Below, in pieces: positions 35,025 to 38,517 of a stretch of 38,517 nucleotides of DNA (position 1 is the stretch's first letter; each line of letters starts with the position of its first letter). The translations under genes and the position numbers were made by a program. The notes beneath the pieces were generated by a model that worked only from the letters and a program-made list of their open reading frames with translations, was not told the DNA's origin and did not search any database. Source of the DNA: Caloramator proteoclasticus DSM 10124 (GTDB taxonomy: Bacteria; Bacillota; Clostridia; Clostridiales; Caloramatoraceae); assembly GCF_900129265.1 (NCBI RefSeq), contig NZ_FQVG01000021.1, positions 1 through 38,517 of the forward strand. Direction: 5' to 3'.

Positions 35025-35870
35025 TTATTTTTTTGTCCATAGATTATATCCATCTGTTTCAAATATAATATCCCCCACTTCATCAGTTCTGAAATATTTA
35101 ATCCTTAACTTATTTAAAAGGGATATGGTTTCTCTATGGGGATGCCCATAACTATTATCCTTACCTACTGATATTACGGCATATTTAGGATTTACCTTTT
35201 TAATAAATTGTACCGATGAAGAGGATGAACTGCCGTGATGCCCTAATTTTATAACATCAGCCCCTACTTCATATCCTTTTTTTAGTATTTCTCCTTCAGA
35301 TAGCTTTTCAGCATCGCCCATAAATAAAAATGCCCTGCTTTTATATTTTACTCTTACTACTACAGAATAGTTGTTTAATTCTTCATAATAATTTTCATTA
35401 GGAGCTAATAGTTCAAACTCTACACCATCTACATCAAATTTAATGCCTGCCTTTGCTGGTTTTATTTTAATGTTTTTCTTTTTTATTTCTTCCATCATAC
35501 TTATGAAAGTTTTAGTATTTGTCGTAACCTTAGGCATATATATATTATTAATATTATAGTTCTTTATAACATCGTCCATATTACCTATATGGTCTTCGTG
35601 GGGATGTGTAGAAATTAGCACCTCTATATCCTTAACTTTATTTTTATCTAATTTGTTTAAGAAACTTTCTCTTACACTATTTGAACCTGAATCAATTAAT
35701 ATATTTTTTCTATTAGGTGTCTGAATTAAAATAGAATCACCTTGACCAACATCTAAAACTATAACCTTAAAATACTTTTCTATGTTATTTGATGGTTCAA
35801 TATTTGATTCTATGCAGCCTGTAAAAAACAAAGTAAATATAATTATAAGACAACTTAAAATTCTTTTCAC
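35025..35870 (-). CDS. MBL-fold lipoprotein, ComEC C-terminal-like
   Basis: 281 residues. The N-terminus is a lipoprotein signal with lipobox LFFTGC (Cys19). The metallo-beta-lactamase fold follows, with VLDVGQGDSILI, the metal motif H-x-H-x-D-H at His89, His91, Asp93 and His94, LFMGDAE and LGHHGSSSSSS. It lacks the large ComEC membrane domain, so it is a stand-alone outer-face hydrolase; nuclease action on incoming DNA is possible. The start is GTG, with GGAGG 7 nt upstream inside the end of the preceding gene, from which it is 2 nt apart. Confidence 0.88.
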   Translation of the reverse strand: MKRILSCLIIIFTLFFTGCIESNIEPSNNIEKYFKVIVLDVGQGDSILIQTPNRKNILIDSGSNSVRESFLNKLDKNKVKDIEVLISTHPHEDHIGNMDDVIKNYNINNIYMPKVTTNTKTFISMMEEIKKKNIKIKPAKAGIKFDVDGVEFELLAPNENYYEELNNYSVVVRVKYKSRAFLFMGDAEKLSEGEILKKGYEVGADVIKLGHHGSSSSSSVQFIKKVNPKYAVISVGKDNSYGHPHRETISLLNKLRIKYFRTDEVGDIIFETDGYNLWTKK

Positions 35871-35872
35871 AG

Positions 35873-36655
35873 TTATACCTCCAAGTTTTTCATATATTCA
35901 AAGCTTTTCTTTATTTCGTCAAAGTCTCCATAATTATCCCTATAAACCTCAATAATATACTGACAGTCTTTATTTAAATTTTGTGTTTTATTAATTACTT
36001 CTTTAAAATCAAACCCACCATAGCCAGGTAGCAAACAATCACAAAATTCGTTTGAATCAGATATGTGTACATTTACAATCCTATTTTCATATACATTTAA
36101 ATACTCGTCTATATTTCTACCACTTCTTATAGCTTGCTTAACATCTAAAGTAAAATAGAGCTCTTCCTTCATATTTTCCTTAACAGCTTGTATAAACTTA
36201 GGATCATTTCCCATACACCAAGAAACATTTTCCCAAGCTATATATACATCATATTTCAAAGCTATTTTACATAAGTTATCCATAACCTCTGCTGTCCACT
36301 TTATATCCTTAATCTGTTTATTGTTTCTTTGGCCGTGAAATATATAATATTTTGCTCCAAGCTTTTTTGCCGCTCTGCAGGCTAATTCAAACTTTTCCTC
36401 CATCTCTTCCCTTCTTCTTGCATATACATCAAACAAGAATGGTTCAAAGGATGCAGGAAATGGATGTACTGTGTTTATACTTAAGTTATATTTTTTAATA
36501 TTTTCATCTATCTTTAAAAGTATTTCTCCTGTCATCTCAGTTGCTGATTCAAAAAACACCTCACATAGTTTAAATCCTATGCTACTTATAATTTTTAATG
36601 TGTCTTCTGTCAATACTTCTGGATAAAAACAAGCTGTTGAAATACCAAAGTTCAT
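35873..36655 (-). CDS. Sugar phosphate isomerase/epimerase-like TIM-barrel protein
   Basis: 260 residues of the xylose isomerase-like/AP endonuclease 2 superfamily. It begins MNFGISTACF, has a conserved IFHGQR block near the middle, YIAWENVSW (metal-binding Glu), FTLDVKQA and VNVHISDSN (Asp, His). The substrate cannot be read from the sequence. It is the first of a two-gene unit with the MBL lipoprotein. A GGAGGAA RBS lies before the ATG. Confidence 0.85.
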   Translation of the reverse strand: MNFGISTACFYPEVLTEDTLKIISSIGFKLCEVFFESATEMTGEILLKIDENIKKYNLSINTVHPFPASFEPFLFDVYARRREEMEEKFELACRAAKKLGAKYYIFHGQRNNKQIKDIKWTAEVMDNLCKIALKYDVYIAWENVSWCMGNDPKFIQAVKENMKEELYFTLDVKQAIRSGRNIDEYLNVYENRIVNVHISDSNEFCDCLLPGYGGFDFKEVINKTQNLNKDCQYIIEVYRDNYGDFDEIKKSFEYMKNLEV

Positions 36656-36721
36656 AAATTCCTCCTAAAAAATTTATCATTTAAATGTATAATTCCCAAA
36701 TTTAAAGGTAATATTAATTAA

Positions 36722-36832
36722 TGTGATGAATAAGTTAAAAAGGCAATCCCAATCTCCTGTTTGTTAACTCCTGTTTCGTTCTGTTATAATGCTGCCAAAA
36801 CCAATCAAAGGGGTTGCCTTTTTTACATCACA
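36722..36832. repeat. Inverted-repeat element with IS-like ends
   Basis: aaaaaggcaatccc (36737-36750) pairs with ggggttgcctttttt (36810-36824) with one mismatch, and outside them tgtgatg (36722-36728) matches catcaca (36826-36832). The centre has two copies of ctcctgttt. No ORF is present. Read inward from the right, GGCAACCCCTTTGAT resembles the end of the ISLre2 element near 1385 (GACAACCCCTTGTGAT), which suggests a short relative of that element. Confidence 0.5.
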
Positions 36833-36889
36833 AAAACATTAAATAATCATTAAAAATCCTCTATATCTATAGAGGACTTTTATTTATAT

Positions 36890-37711
36890 TTACTTTATCT
36901 CCTTTAATTTATACTTCCCCTTTTCTAAAACAAAAGTTTTACCATCTGAAATTATTCTTAAACCTTCATTTTCATCAAATCCATCGTATTTTATATTATT
37001 AATATCATAGGATAATTCACCTAATCTTACTAATCTTGTACCATTATAATTAGCATACCATATAAATATTCCTCTTTTAGTCAAATTATACGGAAGCTTT
37101 GTTAAAAATACTACTTTGCCATCAGACGTAAAATGTGGCTTTTCTGCCCATATATAATCCTTCTGCCTCTGTAGGACCTTATCCTTTTCAAATGTATATT
37201 TAGATGTTTTTAAAGTTTTTAGAATTATGTCTTCATATGTTCCATCTATTGAATATACGATTATATTTTGGTTTTCTTTATCATCAAATACAACCTTTGT
37301 TCCATCCTTTAAAATATCAAAGTCAACATTAACTCCTTCTGATTTTACCTCAACAAATTTTTTTACACCATTTTCATCTCTATATACAACTTTAAACTGC
37401 CTCTGTGAATTAGATATATATATATATTCCTTTAATGTTTCATCTACCTTGTTTTCATTATTTGGAGTATCCTTTATCTCTTCTTTTTTATTTTCTCTAT
37501 TTATATTCTCATCTTGTTTTATATCCTTTTGCTGCTTCTTTAAAAAACTAAACTTATCAGCAATATTTATGTTAATACCTCTTTTATTAAATTGATACTT
37601 TGTATAAAAGAAGGCTGCAAAAATTATTATTAATATAATTAATGTTATATTGATTCTTCTTCTTCTCATCTGTTCCTCATAATTTTTACTAAAGATACTT
37701 GGTCTTCCCAA
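36890..37711 (-). CDS. Unrecognised membrane-anchored protein with beta-repeat C-terminus
   Basis: 273 residues. A basic N-terminus (residues 1-20) is followed by one membrane segment (ITLIILIIIFAAFFY), then a charged linker of about 50 residues rich in Lys, Glu and Asn. The rest looks like a beta-propeller-type sensor fragment with repeats such as FTSDGKVVFL, YDGFDENEGLRI and SDGKTFVLEKG, resembling TolB-like repeats. I recognise no named family. The TTG start has GGAGGAG 6 nt upstream. A TATAAT-like -10 box is at 37748-37753. Confidence 0.7.
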   Translation of the reverse strand: MGRPSIFSKNYEEQMRRRRINITLIILIIIFAAFFYTKYQFNKRGININIADKFSFLKKQQKDIKQDENINRENKKEEIKDTPNNENKVDETLKEYIYISNSQRQFKVVYRDENGVKKFVEVKSEGVNVDFDILKDGTKVVFDDKENQNIIVYSIDGTYEDIILKTLKTSKYTFEKDKVLQRQKDYIWAEKPHFTSDGKVVFLTKLPYNLTKRGIFIWYANYNGTRLVRLGELSYDINNIKYDGFDENEGLRIISDGKTFVLEKGKYKLKEIK

Positions 37712-37786
37712 AGTTATCTCCTCCCTTAAATTGTTCCATCATATGCTATTATACCCTAACTTTCAAATAAAAAAAAGCACAAAAAA

Positions 37787-37812
37787 AGCCTTCTTTGAAG
37801 AAGGCTTCTTGG
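37787..37812 (-). terminator. Terminator of the tRNA cluster
   Basis: AGCCTTCTT pairs with AAGAAGGCT around a 2-nt centre, followed by a T run on the minus strand. It directly follows the last tRNA. Confidence 0.8.
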
Positions 37813-37885
37813 TGGGCCATCGGGGACTCGAACCCAGGACACCCTGATTAAGAGTCAGGTGCTCTACCAACTGAGCTAATGGCCC
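37810..37885 (-). tRNA. tRNA-Lys (anticodon CTT), copy 1
   Basis: 76 nt with encoded CCA. The acceptor is GGGCCAT/ATGGCCC, and the anticodon arm is CCTGA-CTCTTAA-TCAGG. It is the last gene of the cluster in reading direction and is identical over its whole length to the copy at 38337-38412. Confidence 0.95.
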
Positions 37886-37902
37886 ATATTCTGTATTCTT
37901 AC

Positions 37903-37979
37903 TGGTGCGCCCAGTAGGACTCGAACCTACGACCTCCAGATTCGAAGTCTGTAACTCTATCCAACTGAGCTATGGGCGC
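37903..37979 (-). tRNA. tRNA-Arg (anticodon TCG)
   Basis: 77 nt with CCA. The acceptor is GCGCCCA/TGGGCGC, and the anticodon loop CTTCGAA reads CGA/CGN codons. The leader contains GGCGCA, which is complementary to its own 5' end. Confidence 0.94.
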
Positions 37980-38002
37980 ACGAACTTGCGCCATAGATAA
38001 TA

Positions 38003-38079
38003 TGGTGCGCCTTGAGAGATTCGAACTCCCGACACACGGCTTAGAAGGCCGTTGCTCTATCCAACTGAGCTAAAGGCGC
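38003..38079 (-). tRNA. tRNA-Arg (anticodon TCT)
   Basis: 77 nt with CCA. The acceptor is GCGCCTT/AAGGCGC, and the anticodon loop CTTCTAA reads AGA. Confidence 0.94.
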
Positions 38080-38085
38080 ATATCA

Positions 38086-38159
38086 TGGAGCGGGTGATGG
38101 GAATCGAACCCACACAACCAGCTTGGAAGGCTGGGACTCTACCATTGAGCTACACCCGC
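38086..38159 (-). tRNA. tRNA-Gly (anticodon TCC)
   Basis: 74 nt with CCA. The acceptor is GCGGGTG/CACCCGC, and the anticodon arm is CCAGC-CTTCCAA-GCTGG. Confidence 0.95.
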
Positions 38160-38165
38160 AAATTT

Positions 38166-38241
38166 TGGAGCGGGAAACGGGACTCGAACCCGCGGCATTC
38201 ACCTTGGCAAGGTGACGCTCTACCAACTGAGCTATTCCCGC
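38166..38241 (-). tRNA. tRNA-Gly (anticodon GCC)
   Basis: 76 nt with CCA. The acceptor is GCGGGAA/TTCCCGC, and the anticodon arm is TCACC-TTGCCAA-GGTGA. Confidence 0.95.
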
Positions 38242-38246
38242 ATATA

Positions 38247-38330
38247 TGGTGCGGGCGGAGGGACTTGAACCCCCACGCACTGGGCACTAGATCCTAAGTC
38301 TAGCGCGTCTGCCAATTCCGCCACGCCCGC
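38247..38330 (-). tRNA. tRNA-Leu (anticodon TAG)
   Basis: 84 nt with CCA and a long variable arm, as expected for leucine. The acceptor is GCGGGCG/CGCCCGC, and the anticodon arm is CTAGA-CTTAGGA-TCTAG. Confidence 0.94.
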
Positions 38331-38336
38331 ATATTA

Positions 38337-38412
38337 TGGTGGGCCATCGGGGACTCGAACCCAGGACACCCTGATTAAGAGTCAGGTGCTCTACCAACTG
38401 AGCTAATGGCCC
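38337..38412 (-). tRNA. tRNA-Lys (anticodon CTT), copy 2
   Basis: 76 nt, identical to the copy at 37810-37885, including CCA. The flanks differ beyond a few bases. Confidence 0.95.
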
Positions 38413-38441
38413 ATATATATTAGCCTTACGGCTATGTAACC

Positions 38442-38517
38442 TGGTGAGCCACCGGGGAATCGAACCCCGGACACCAAGATTAAAAGTCTTGTGCTCTACC
38501 GACTGAGCTAGTGGCTC
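38442..38517 (-). tRNA. tRNA-Lys (anticodon TTT)
   Basis: 76 nt with CCA. The acceptor is GAGCCAC/GTGGCTC, and the anticodon loop CTTTTAA reads AAA. The 5' end coincides with the last base of the window, so the cluster may continue. A small hairpin (tagcc-ttac-ggcta, 38421-38434) lies between it and the next tRNA. Confidence 0.93.

Noticed and set aside
38052-38297. ORFs on both strands in the tRNA cluster (for example one containing GIAQLVERHLAKV)
   Set aside because: They are translations of tRNA genes, a well-known source of false proteins.

Overview
The window is AT-rich, and its genes have strong GGAGG-type ribosome binding sites, several TTG starts and tRNA genes that encode CCA. It carries clostridial marker genes: the tig-clpP-clpX-lonB-lon-engB block, a class D sortase and B12-dependent glutamate mutase. 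It fits a low-GC, anaerobic, amino-acid-fermenting member of the Clostridia. A Caloramator/Clostridium-type organism is a reasonable guess, but the sequence alone does not prove it.

Layout. (1) 1-1386: a left-truncated insertion sequence with an ISLre2 (UPF0236) transposase on the minus strand. (2) 1480-2329: a cysteine-cluster protein and a tRNA-Gly(CCC). (3) 2332-16045: a 14-gene minus-strand gene train: gntR-type regulator, glmS, glmL, glmE, mal, a two-subunit Fe-S hydratase, citD, citE, citF, citC, citX, citG, glutaminase and a class D sortase. (4) 16264-18420: an unrecognised protein, a possible 30-residue ORF, and a divergent glutamate/dicarboxylate symporter gene. (5) 18495-23641: an orphan sensor kinase, a YhgE/Pip membrane protein and its likely TetR regulator, with a palindromic repeat element between the last two. 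(6) 23791-25623: a polysaccharide deacetylase and three small Cys-rich or His-rich proteins, plus strand. (7) 25663-34511: a CPBP protease, then the proteostasis block engB, lon, lonB, clpX, clpP, tig. (8) 34623-37711: a DUF2283-like protein, an MBL-fold lipoprotein, a TIM-barrel isomerase-like protein and an unrecognised membrane-anchored protein. (9) 37810-38517: eight tRNA genes on the minus strand (Lys, Arg, Arg, Gly, Gly, Leu, Lys, Lys).

How the genes work together. The central train reads as a complete methylaspartate route of glutamate fermentation. Glutaminase makes glutamate from glutamine. Glutamate mutase (GlmS/GlmE, with GlmL as likely chaperone/reactivase) makes 3-methylaspartate. 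Mal releases ammonia to give mesaconate. The Fe-S hydratase next to it is best read as mesaconase giving citramalate. The citrate-lyase-type complex CitDEF, with its maturation enzymes CitC/CitX/CitG, is best read as citramalate lyase giving acetate and pyruvate. The DAACS-family symporter, read divergently, could supply glutamate. No citrate transporter or oxaloacetate decarboxylase is present, which argues against plain citrate fermentation. The regulator at the head of the train has a promoter and a perfect palindrome upstream and is the likely local controller.

Outside the genes, three short imperfect inverted-repeat elements (10360-10468, 22776-23036, 36722-36832) look like MITEs or structured repeats. 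Several terminators overlap the stop codons of the genes they serve. No CRISPR array, prophage or riboswitch was recognised.
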